The position numbers were made by a program, and so were the translations under genes. From Bacteriovoracaceae bacterium UBA1018 (lineage in GTDB: Bacteria > Bdellovibrionota > UBA1018): a DNA stretch of 8,592 nucleotides. The notes under the pieces are model-generated. The model made no database searches and had not been told where the DNA came from. It saw only the letters and a program-made list of their open reading frames with translations. Shown in pieces: positions 1 to 6,176 of this stretch (the stretch's first letter is position 1; each line of letters starts with the position of its first letter). The DNA lies in the NCBI GenBank assembly GCA_002291495.1, contig DBAE01000217.1, forward strand, positions 2,183-10,774, in the 5' to 3' direction.

Positions 1-138
1 CCATCTCCTACCGATGCTCTTAGAAATGAACTGAAGTCACAGATTGAATCTCTTGGGATTAGACATCTACCGTTCACCGGTCAAAAACGTGGCTTAAGTA
101 TCAGCATCGAGCACTCGAGTCAGGTGGATCGTGGCTGA
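1..138 (+). CDS. 3' end of an unidentified protein (partial)
   Basis: Frame 1 is open from the first base of the window to a TGA at 136-138 and encodes the last 45 residues of a protein that begins upstream. The other two forward frames hit stops within the first 35 bases, which supports this frame. The tail is hydrophilic and mixed-charge (visible stretch LPFTGQKRGLSISIEHSSQ), with no membrane segment and no motif I recognise. Its stop lies 8 nt inside the next gene, whose GTG start is at 131, so the two are probably cotranscribed and translationally coupled. The product cannot be named from so short a piece. It does not look like the C-terminus of an OppD/OppF-type ATPase, but I cannot exclude one. 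Confidence 0.6.
   Translation, partial: PSPTDALRNELKSQIESLGIRHLPFTGQKRGLSISIEHSSQVDRG
122..127 (+). promoter_or_regulatory. Ribosome binding site for the GTG start at 131
   Basis: AGGTGG lies 3 nt before GTG 131, inside the end of the upstream gene. An in-frame TAA at 95-97 limits the choice, and no ATG lies between it and 131, so this SD-like sequence favours GTG. The spacing is shorter than usual. Confidence 0.5.
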
Positions 139-1021
139 CACCAACAAGTCTGGTCCTTTCGTTCCAAGACGATATCTAGGGCTGGAACTTGCGGGAGCAA
201 AAAACCAGAAGACAACATTAGCGGCAATTGAATACTACCCGAAAGAGCAAAAGATCTTTCTGTTGGATATCTACGACCGCATTGTCAGTGCTGAAAATCA
301 ATCGAGCGATGAGGCTCTGATTGAACTCATTCAAGAAACCTCAGGTGATTCTCCAAGCGGCAAGCATCACTCGGTATCGAAGATGGGAGTTAATGTTCCT
401 CTCACTCTTCCTCCGTGCCTGGCATGTACTCGCCGCGCTTGTATTACTGCTGAAGAATGTACGCTACCAGCAGTCAAATGGATGAGAGACGTAACTCGAA
501 AGTTTACTCGCAATCCTCCTGAAGGAATCAAAGTTCGAGAATTTACACCTTACACTCAAAGACCCATTGAGCTTTGGGTTAGATACAACGTGCTACCCGA
601 TCTGTCTCCAGAGGCACAATTTGAGATCGACGAGGCTTTGGGTGGCAACAAAGCTCCCCTGACTGCACGAATGAATTATCTCAAACGCTATCTCGAAGAG
701 ATGAATCTGGTGGAAGTCTGGCCAAAGCTTACAATCGCTCGCCTTGCTACCTCGTTAGGAGTCAGCAAAAGAAATATCTCTTCATACCGCCATCTTGAAG
801 AAGGCGTTCATGCACGATTAGAAATTCTAGAAGCGCTTGCTGCAGGACATGGTATCTTTATCTATGAGCGAGATTTAAAAAAACTTTCTCATAATTTGAC
901 ATGTTTTGATGCGTTCATATGCGCCTATACGGCCTTATTGTCAGATCGCAATCAAACCGTGAAGTCACCCACTGGATTTCCATTGGCAAGTGGTTGGGTT
1001 GAATATCCAGTTAAGAAATGA
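131..1021 (+). CDS. DUF429-like RNase H-fold protein with a four-Cys motif
   Basis: A cytoplasmic 296-residue protein with no signal peptide. The N-terminal strand at residues 15-22 (YLGLELAG) and the C-terminal helix at 259-270 (FDAFICAYTALL) match the pattern I associate with DUF429, a family predicted to have an RNase H-like fold. In that reading E19 and D260 would be the acidic residues of the putative active site, with Glu in the first position where Asp is commoner. Between them is a compact cysteine set, C96-x2-C99-x4-C104-x5-C110, which could bind zinc or an Fe-S cluster. A helical segment around 198-222 (ARLATSLGVSKRNISSYR) resembles a helix-turn-helix but may only be part of the fold. 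The GTG start is fixed by the AGGTGG sequence and an upstream in-frame stop. The gene overlaps the preceding one by 8 nt, and oppB follows after 18 nt, so it sits in a transport operon without an obvious functional link. Family assignment is from memory of motifs; substrate and activity are unknown. Confidence 0.65.
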   Translation: MADTNKSGPFVPRRYLGLELAGAKNQKTTLAAIEYYPKEQKIFLLDIYDRIVSAENQSSDEALIELIQETSGDSPSGKHHSVSKMGVNVPLTLPPCLACTRRACITAEECTLPAVKWMRDVTRKFTRNPPEGIKVREFTPYTQRPIELWVRYNVLPDLSPEAQFEIDEALGGNKAPLTARMNYLKRYLEEMNLVEVWPKLTIARLATSLGVSKRNISSYRHLEEGVHARLEILEALAAGHGIFIYERDLKKLSHNLTCFDAFICAYTALLSDRNQTVKSPTGFPLASGWVEYPVKK

Positions 1022-1039
1022 AGCAGGCCTAGAGATCAA

Positions 1040-1954
1040 ATGCTGATTTATTCACTTCGAAAAATCCTAGGCTCTATCCCTAAAATGTTTGTACTGGCAG
1101 CTCTTACCTTTTTTATGCTTCGACTGGCTCCGGGCGGCCCATTTGATACAGACCGGGTTTTCCCGGCCGAGATCCAAGCTGCGATCAACGCTCAATACGA
1201 GCTCGACAAGCCCCTCATCAATCAGTTTGCCTCCTGGATGGGATCAGTACTTCAGGGGGATCTGAGAGAATCATTTCAGTATACCGGCAGACCCGTAGCG
1301 GAGATGATTACCGAATCTCTACCACCTTCGCTTTTGTTAGGCGGCCTCGCGCTTTTGCTTTCGATCATTGTTGGAATTCCGCTTGGGTGCTTAGCCGCTG
1401 CAAGACAAAATACATGGCTCGACACTTCGGCTATGCTCACGGCGGTAGCGGGAGTGAGTCTTCCAAGTTACCTCACTGCAAGCGTCCTCGTCGTGGTGTT
1501 TTCATTACAACTCGGTTGGTTTCCTCCGGCACTCTGGGAAGGTCCTGCCTCGATGGTACTTCCGGTAATTACTCTGGCTTCAAGGCCACTTGCGATTATC
1601 GCCCGACTCACACGCGCATCCATGCTTGAAGCTCTAAGCTCAGACTATGTGCGGACCGCGTACGCAAAAGGACAACGCAAGTCAGTCATCCTGTTCAAGC
1701 ATGCCTTAAAAAATTCATTGATCCCCGTTCTCTCTGTCATGGGGCCACTCGGAGCCAATCTAGTCACAGGCTCCATCGCCGTCGAAGTAATTTTTCAGAT
1801 CCCAGGAATGGGCAAACACTTTGTATCAGCAGTGCTCAATCGTGATTATCCGCTGGTTATGGGAGTTACGCTGGCCTACGGAGTGATCTTACTTTTGTTT
1901 AACCTAATCTCTGATCTCCTGTGTGCATGGTCAGACCCGCGGATATCGATATGA
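1040..1954 (+). CDS. oppB: Oligopeptide/dipeptide ABC transporter permease OppB
   Basis: Inner-membrane permease of a peptide (PepT-family) ABC importer, forming the channel together with OppC. At 304 residues it has the family's usual length. An N-terminal membrane segment (about 11-29) is followed by a periplasmic region with the family pattern LAPGGPFD (29-36) and GDLRESF (73-79). A core of about five further membrane helices comes after it. The cytoplasmic EAA loop, which contacts the ATPase, is visible at 202-230 (DYVRTAYAKG, then LKNSLIPV). It is followed by the conserved VEVIFQIPGMG (248-258) and RDYPLVMG (268-275). The ATG at 1040 has only a weak upstream purine stretch (AGAGA, 1031-1035). 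The gene is 18 nt after the DUF429-like gene and overlaps oppC by 4 nt. The substrate could be dipeptides, oligopeptides or another solute (nickel, glutathione); the permease sequence alone does not decide. Confidence 0.93.
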   Translation: MLIYSLRKILGSIPKMFVLAALTFFMLRLAPGGPFDTDRVFPAEIQAAINAQYELDKPLINQFASWMGSVLQGDLRESFQYTGRPVAEMITESLPPSLLLGGLALLLSIIVGIPLGCLAAARQNTWLDTSAMLTAVAGVSLPSYLTASVLVVVFSLQLGWFPPALWEGPASMVLPVITLASRPLAIIARLTRASMLEALSSDYVRTAYAKGQRKSVILFKHALKNSLIPVLSVMGPLGANLVTGSIAVEVIFQIPGMGKHFVSAVLNRDYPLVMGVTLAYGVILLLFNLISDLLCAWSDPRISI

Positions 1955-2805
1955 ACCAGACGACCCGTTCGGCGCTCAATCGATTTAAGCAAAATAAAGC
2001 GGCAGTGATCAGCCTCTTTTTCCTGATCTTTATTGCGATCATGGCAGCTGGAGCACCTTGGGTCACCCAGCAAAGCTATGAAGTTCAAAACTTAGCAGAA
2101 ACTCTTCAGCTTCCTTCGGCTCAATACTGGATGGGTACAGACACACTCGGTCGCGACCTCTATAGTCGTATTATTTATGGCGCCCGCATGAGTCTCGCTG
2201 TCGGGGTATTAACCGCACTATTTGCGCTCACGTTAGGGACCTTAACTGGGGCTATCTCTGGGTACAAAGGTGGTTGGGTTGATCATGTTTTGATGGAGAT
2301 CGTCGATATGTTCTATATCTTTCCATCTCTCTTACTGGCGATCATATTGACCGTGTTTTTCGGAAGAGGTTTTACTGGGATTTTTATCGCACTAGGAACT
2401 ACGGCTTGGATGAGTCAAGCACGACTCGTGCGCAATCAAGTACTTCAAGCCAAACAGCTCGCCTTCGTCGAGTCCGCGCGCGCTGTCGGAACTCGAGATT
2501 GGAAAATCATTTTTAAGCACATTCTCCCAAATCTCTGGGGACCGATTATTGTATCGCTTACACTACAAATCCCAAACAACATCATGGCTGAGAGTTTCCT
2601 CTCTTTTTTGGGCTTAGGCCTTCAGCCTCCCTACTCCAGCTGGGGCACCCTTGCTAACGAGGGAAGGCAGGCAATCAGAAGCTATCCACACCTGATTATT
2701 TTTCCTGGACTCATCTTATTTTTCACGATGCTCGCATTTAACTATTTGGGCGATGGGCTAAGAGACGCGGTTGATCCAAAGACCAAGAGAGATAATTTAC
2801 TCTAA
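1951..2805 (+). CDS. oppC: Oligopeptide/dipeptide ABC transporter permease OppC
   Basis: Second permease subunit of the peptide importer, 284 residues from ATG 1951. The order of parts is typical of OppC/DppC. A short cytoplasmic N-terminus with the N-terminal OppC segment (RFKQNKAAVISLFFLIFIAI, 11-30) spans the membrane. The signature GTDTLGRDLYSR (62-73) follows, then the core membrane helices. The EAA loop is at 174-193 (ESARAVG, later ILP). SFLGLGLQPPYSSWGTL (217-233) and a final membrane helix (about 248-265) complete it. A longer reading from GTG 1921 or ATG 1927 is possible, but ATG 1951 overlaps the oppB stop as ATGA, the usual sign of translational coupling, and gives a normal N-terminus. 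Its stop codon overlaps the stop of the convergent lipoprotein gene. No ATP-binding subunit follows it. Confidence 0.93.
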   Translation: MNQTTRSALNRFKQNKAAVISLFFLIFIAIMAAGAPWVTQQSYEVQNLAETLQLPSAQYWMGTDTLGRDLYSRIIYGARMSLAVGVLTALFALTLGTLTGAISGYKGGWVDHVLMEIVDMFYIFPSLLLAIILTVFFGRGFTGIFIALGTTAWMSQARLVRNQVLQAKQLAFVESARAVGTRDWKIIFKHILPNLWGPIIVSLTLQIPNNIMAESFLSFLGLGLQPPYSSWGTLANEGRQAIRSYPHLIIFPGLILFFTMLAFNYLGDGLRDAVDPKTKRDNLL

Positions 2806-3611
2806 TTAATTTCGCGCAACCACTTCTCTAATTTCTCTGCAATCACCTGCGATTCTTTAATCTCCTCGGCGATGTTCTGACCAAAATACGAAAAAGCTTC
2901 TGGTTTCGAACAATCACCCGACTCGATTGATGCTTCACAATGAGCAAACTCTTCGGGTGCCTCTTTAGACTCGCGAACGACTTTGTGTCTCAGTTCTTGC
3001 CCCTCAGAGATAATCTGCTTGAGCTCTGTTACTTTGTCATCTGATACAGGGAGTTGTTTTTTATCTACTACGAGCTGCAAAGCATGACCTGCAAGGAGCA
3101 CATCAATTAAGCGATTTGGACGGGATAAACGAGTTTCGAGTTTTGTGCGAACCAGCTGTGAGAGCTTTCGGTCATCTTTGGGTAAAGCCCGCGACGCACC
3201 TTTTACCAATTCAAACCAGACAAGACTTCTACAATTTTGCGCCCGAGTGACTGGAGACCAGTTCCAGTTATAATCCTTTGGAAAACCCTCTTGCTCCTCT
3301 GAACTGATAAAGATTTTAATCAATTCATCAGCTTCACGCGCCCGTTCTGGATAGGCCTCTAACGCCCACATCGCACGAACTGCTTGTTTCTTAGTCAAAA
3401 CCGCAGTCTCAGATTGAGTAACTTTAGTCAGTAGCTTTTGAGCACGTGAGGCCCACTCCTCACATTTTGCAGTTTGTTCAGATGCCTTGCGACTCAATAA
3501 GTCCAAGTTCTTTTGGTTCGATGGCGAAACTACATCTGATCCGGATTTTTTGGCCGAAGAGCAGCCGCTTAGCAAAACGACTGCAAACAAGAGAACAATC
3601 TTCAAACGCAT
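2802..3611 (-). CDS. Putative outer-membrane lipoprotein, unknown function
   Basis: A 269-residue protein with a type II signal peptide: basic MRLK start, hydrophobic core, and lipobox LSGC with the lipidated cysteine at 17. Serine at +2 would, by the usual E. coli rule, favour the outer membrane, though that rule may not hold here. A short polar linker (18-35) leads to a mostly alpha-helical, charged domain. Four further cysteines (C50, C127, C225, C234) could form two disulfides in the periplasm. I recognise no enzymatic motif and no named family. The ATG at 3611 has a good SD (GAAGGG, 7 nt upstream) and lies 13 nt after the MaoC-type gene, so it is the last gene of the oppA operon. Its stop overlaps that of oppC. 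Protein-coding status and lipidation are well supported; the function is not known. Confidence 0.85.
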   Translation of the reverse strand: MRLKIVLLFAVVLLSGCSSAKKSGSDVVSPSNQKNLDLLSRKASEQTAKCEEWASRAQKLLTKVTQSETAVLTKKQAVRAMWALEAYPERAREADELIKIFISSEEQEGFPKDYNWNWSPVTRAQNCRSLVWFELVKGASRALPKDDRKLSQLVRTKLETRLSRPNRLIDVLLAGHALQLVVDKKQLPVSDDKVTELKQIISEGQELRHKVVRESKEAPEEFAHCEASIESGDCSKPEAFSYFGQNIAEEIKESQVIAEKLEKWLREIN

Positions 3612-3618
3612 AGTTTCG

Positions 3619-3624
3619 CCCTTC
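3619..3624 (-). promoter_or_regulatory. Ribosome binding site for the lipoprotein gene
   Basis: GAAGGG on the minus strand lies 7 nt before ATG 3611 and immediately follows the stop codon of the MaoC-type gene, as expected within an operon. Confidence 0.6.
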
Positions 3625-4071
3625 TTAATGACTTATTTTAATTTTCAACACACCGGTCGTAAGTAGGTCACCCTTTTGATTTTTTGCTTGCAGCTCTATT
3701 GTTGCTAAACGACCTTTGGCTTCAGTAATTGTACCACCGACAAAAACTGTATCTCCTAGAAAGGTCATTCCTCGGAAACGGTTTTGATAAGAGATTACTT
3801 TCCATGAACGATACTGATTGGGAGTCAAGTTAGCCTTAAGCCACATACGCGCACGTTCGCTCATCATTCCAGCAACCAACATACCGTGCGCGATAATGCC
3901 AGGCAGTCCTGCCTTCTTAGCAACCTCTTCATCTTGGTGAATCGGGTTATAGTCGCTCGAAGCAGTAGCATAGGCTTTGAGTTGTTCGATTGAGATGGTC
4001 GATACGGCAACAGACTCTAAGACAGCGCCAACATGCAAACTTTCAATTTCGTCTTGGTTCAAATCTTTCAC
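3625..4071 (-). CDS. MaoC/HadB-like (R)-specific hydratase/dehydratase, catalytic subunit
   Basis: A 148-residue single hot-dog-fold enzyme of the MaoC/R-hydratase type, expected to add or remove water between an enoyl- and a (3R)-3-hydroxyacyl-thioester (CoA or ACP). The hydratase signature is intact at residues 36-64: ASSDYNPIHQD followed by AKKAGLPGIIAHGM. The catalytic pair would be D40 and H45, with N42 and P43 in the conserved positions and H62-G63 in the second conserved block. The length matches stand-alone family members. The start is a GTG at 4071 with a strong SD (AGGGAG, 6 nt spacing). The gene begins 3 nt after the stop of a FAS1/HadA-like gene, the arrangement of mycobacterial hadA-hadB, where HadB is catalytic and the partner shapes the acyl tunnel. 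The acyl substrate and CoA/ACP preference cannot be read from sequence. Confidence 0.88.
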   Translation of the reverse strand: MKDLNQDEIESLHVGAVLESVAVSTISIEQLKAYATASSDYNPIHQDEEVAKKAGLPGIIAHGMLVAGMMSERARMWLKANLTPNQYRSWKVISYQNRFRGMTFLGDTVFVGGTITEAKGRLATIELQAKNQKGDLLTTGVLKIKISH

Positions 4072-4074
4072 GAA

Positions 4075-4539
4075 CTACTCCCTATAGACGATGGTTGTTT
4101 TCGAACTTCCAATTTTCTTAGCTACCGGTTTGACGACCTGAAACTGGGTTTCCAGCACGATAAAATGCATCGACTTACCTGAACTGCCAGATCGCTTATC
4201 CATCACCTGCGCTACTCGAGTTTCATACTGAAGGCTATCGCCAACTTCGATATCCGAGTCCCAGCTGTACTCTTGTTCTCCATGCAGTACCTGCTGCAGT
4301 TGAACGCCCATCCGAGACATGACTTCAAACTCACCTTCCCGACAGTAAGTCAAAAAAGTTGGAAGTGAACGTGTACTACGAATTTGGGACACCTCTGCGG
4401 CTAGAGCCTTCTGAGTCTTGGGATCGGCACTTCCTTCTTCATTGATCTCTAGCGAGCGCGCAAAATCCACTAAGAGCTTCTCAGTAATATCAAGCGATCG
4501 AAGTCCTGATTTTTCACCGACGTACTTCTTAATTTCCAA
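4075..4539 (-). CDS. FAS1-like/HadA-type dehydratase subunit (MaoC N-terminal domain family)
   Basis: A 154-residue protein resembling the N-terminal MaoC-type dehydratase domain (FAS1-like dehydratase, HadA). The recognisable part is LHGEQEYSW (85-93) followed by IEVGDSLQYETRV (97-109), then the strand at 123-134 (SMHFIVLETQFQ) and a C-terminal TTIVYRE. It lacks the D-x-N-P-x-H hydratase motif, as expected for the non-catalytic partner of a heterodimer; the motif is in the next gene, 3 nt downstream. The start is TTG at 4539, the only plausible initiator in its region. It is preceded by GAAGGTG and overlaps the end of oppA by 11 nt, so translation is probably coupled to oppA. Pairing with the MaoC-type gene is inferred from order and family. 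Confidence 0.8.
   Translation of the reverse strand: MEIKKYVGEKSGLRSLDITEKLLVDFARSLEINEEGSADPKTQKALAAEVSQIRSTRSLPTFLTYCREGEFEVMSRMGVQLQQVLHGEQEYSWDSDIEVGDSLQYETRVAQVMDKRSGSSGKSMHFIVLETQFQVVKPVAKKIGSSKTTIVYRE
4078..4083 (-). promoter_or_regulatory. Ribosome binding site fixing the GTG start of the MaoC-type gene
   Basis: AGGGAG on the minus strand is 6 nt before GTG 4071 and overlaps the last codons of the preceding gene. It supports the GTG start and coupled translation. Confidence 0.65.
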
Positions 4540-6094
4540 GATTCACCTTCTTAATATAGAAATAATTGAGTGGATTGAGTTCAAGATTTTTCACGCGTGG
4601 TTTAACCAAAGCCAAATTAGGCTCATAATAGAGCGGCAAAATGACGGCCTCATCTTCGAGCAGAAGTTTCTGAGCATCTGCGTAAAGCTTAGCGCGTGCC
4701 TTGACATTGAGCTCTGTACGCGCTTTGAGAACTTTTTCATCATAGCGCTTATCTTTCCAGCCCGCCCAATTATTGCCCGCCATACTGAGCCAGATGGACA
4801 TGAAATTATCTGGGTCAGGATAGTCCGCACTCCAGCTATTGATAAACAAGGGGTAGCTCTTTAGATCTAGCTGTGAACGAAAAGTTTTGTGATCAAACGC
4901 TTGGATCTGAACATTGAGTCCGAGGTTAGTCTTCAGTTCAGCTTGGATAAACTGCGCAATCTTGACCGGCTTTTCCCAGTTCGAGCATAGGATTTCGAGT
5001 GAGGTAGTACTCGGGTTAATTCCCGAAGCTTTAAGCTCCGCCTTAGCTTGAGCCGGGTCAAACTTCAGCCCCACATTAGCCTGATAGGACATCATCCGCG
5101 GAGGGATAAAGCTCGTAGCCGTCTGCTGACTTCCTTTAAGAACCTGCTCGATCTTCTTTCGATCGATCGCCATTGAGATCGCGCGTCTTAGTTTAACGTT
5201 AGAGGCCGGATCCTTAAGTGCGGTAAAACCAAAATATCCAGTTTTAAAGTATGGAAACGTTTTTAGATCGGCTCTTCCCTTCAGACGACTCAGATCCGTC
5301 GCCGAGATATCAGTCATAAAGTCGATCTTACCCGATTCATAAAGAGAGAGAGCAGTCGTATCTTCTTTAACTATAAGTCCGACTGCTTGCTTTACGTTAC
5401 CGCGTTTGCCGTAATAGTGCGGGTTAGGGTCCAATACGATCTTTGAGTCAATCTCGTAAGCGGAAAGGACATAGGGTCCAACCGTGACCATCTTGCCGGG
5501 CCTGGTCCAGCTCGTAGGATTTTTTTCTACGACATCTTTGCGCAACGGAAACGTCACCCAGAAGGTTGGAATATGAATGAAGTACGCAACTGGTTGCTTG
5601 AGCTTTATTTGCAAGGTCGAGTCATCGATCGCTTTGATTCCGACTGTGCTCCAGTCTTTATTGATGCCTTTGAAATAGTCTTCGGCCCCTTGCACTTCGA
5701 AAAGCAAATAAGCGTATGAGGCTGCCGTGGATGCAGTCAAAAGTCTCTTCCAGCTATACTCAAAATCAGCGGCCTTAAGCGCTACCCCGTCTGACCATTT
5801 CACACCCGGTCGCAGCTTAAAGGTGTAGGTCTTTCCGTCAGCGCTCATCTTCCAGCTCTCGGCGAGGGCCGGAACTACTTTGAGAGAACCATCCTTTGCA
5901 GTCTCATAAGTGACCAAACCCTCCATGAGGTTGATCATCAAATAGTTCTCAATAGGCGTATGAGCTCGGTTCCAATCCAAAGTCGCAGGATCACTCAGGA
6001 GCCGAAACGAAAAGACATCTGATGCCGAAACAGTCTCTGCCGCACCAAGAAATAAGAGAGTACTTAAGAAGATAAAAACTGACCGCATAGCCAC
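4529..6094 (-). CDS. oppA: Periplasmic oligopeptide-binding protein, OppA type (SBP family 5)
   Basis: A 521-residue solute-binding protein that would capture peptides in the periplasm and deliver them to OppB/OppC. A signal peptide (hydrophobic 6-19) ends in VSA, so cleavage is expected after A24; there is no lipobox, so the mature protein should be soluble. Family 5 hallmarks follow: LAESWKMSADGKTYTFKLR (77-95), GVKWSDG (97-103), VGPYVL (205-210), LRRAISMAIDR (302-312) and WSADYPDPDNF (421-431). The last is close to the WCADYNEP region of E. coli OppA, and overall length is near the family's. GTG 6094 is preferred because AGGA lies 8 nt upstream; ATG 6088 would be 14 nt away. It is 82 nt after the protease gene and overlaps the HadA-like gene by 11 nt. 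Whether it serves the permeases at 1040-2805 is likely but inferred. Confidence 0.92.
   Translation of the reverse strand: MAMRSVFIFLSTLLFLGAAETVSASDVFSFRLLSDPATLDWNRAHTPIENYLMINLMEGLVTYETAKDGSLKVVPALAESWKMSADGKTYTFKLRPGVKWSDGVALKAADFEYSWKRLLTASTAASYAYLLFEVQGAEDYFKGINKDWSTVGIKAIDDSTLQIKLKQPVAYFIHIPTFWVTFPLRKDVVEKNPTSWTRPGKMVTVGPYVLSAYEIDSKIVLDPNPHYYGKRGNVKQAVGLIVKEDTTALSLYESGKIDFMTDISATDLSRLKGRADLKTFPYFKTGYFGFTALKDPASNVKLRRAISMAIDRKKIEQVLKGSQQTATSFIPPRMMSYQANVGLKFDPAQAKAELKASGINPSTTSLEILCSNWEKPVKIAQFIQAELKTNLGLNVQIQAFDHKTFRSQLDLKSYPLFINSWSADYPDPDNFMSIWLSMAGNNWAGWKDKRYDEKVLKARTELNVKARAKLYADAQKLLLEDEAVILPLYYEPNLALVKPRVKNLELNPLNYFYIKKVNLGN
4544..4550 (-). promoter_or_regulatory. Ribosome binding site for the TTG start at 4539, inside oppA
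   Basis: GAAGGTG on the minus strand sits within the last oppA codons (Lys-Lys-Val-Asn). AAGG is 6 nt from TTG 4539. It is the main reason to accept a TTG initiator overlapping oppA. Confidence 0.6.
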
Positions 6095-6102
6095 TGTTTT
6101 TA

Positions 6103-6106
6103 TCCT
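6103..6106 (-). promoter_or_regulatory. Ribosome binding site deciding the oppA GTG start
   Basis: AGGA on the minus strand is 8 nt from GTG 6094 and 14 nt from the alternative ATG 6088, so GTG is the better start. Cleavage of the signal peptide makes the two-residue difference irrelevant to the mature protein. Confidence 0.5.
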
Positions 6107-6137
6107 AAGAACCTAAAAAGTCTCGCGAATTCTCCTA

Positions 6138-6159
6138 AAGCCCAATGCACCTTGAGCTC
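6138..6159 (-). terminator. Possible attenuating hairpin between protease gene and oppA
   Basis: On the minus strand GAGCTCAA and TTGGGCTT flank the 6-nt loop GGTGCA. In RNA they form an 8-bp stem with two G-U pairs. It starts 17 nt after the protease stop. The run after it is only TTT (shared with the stem) before AGGAG, so it would be a weak terminator at best. It could instead separate protease and oppA expression or stabilise a processed mRNA. Confidence 0.3.
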
Positions 6160-6176
6160 GCAGATGAAGCGCGGAG

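Noticed and set aside
1921..1950. Upstream GTG/ATG starts for oppC giving ten extra residues
   Set aside because: ATG 1951 overlaps the oppB stop as ATGA and gives a normal OppC N-terminus; the extra residues have no family counterpart.
1387..2088. Open frames inside oppB (plus) and across the oppB/oppC junction (minus)
   Set aside because: Both are covered by permease genes with complete family signatures; the translated sequences are not protein-like.
2837..2858. Possible terminator hairpin just past oppC inside the lipoprotein gene
   Set aside because: Only about 4 bp of pairing (AATC/GATT) with no proper T-tract; not better than chance.
4418..4864. Plus-strand open frame of 148 codons opposite oppA and the HadA-like gene
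   Set aside because: It is antisense to two genes with clear family motifs and has no recognisable domain; it is a shadow of their codon pattern.
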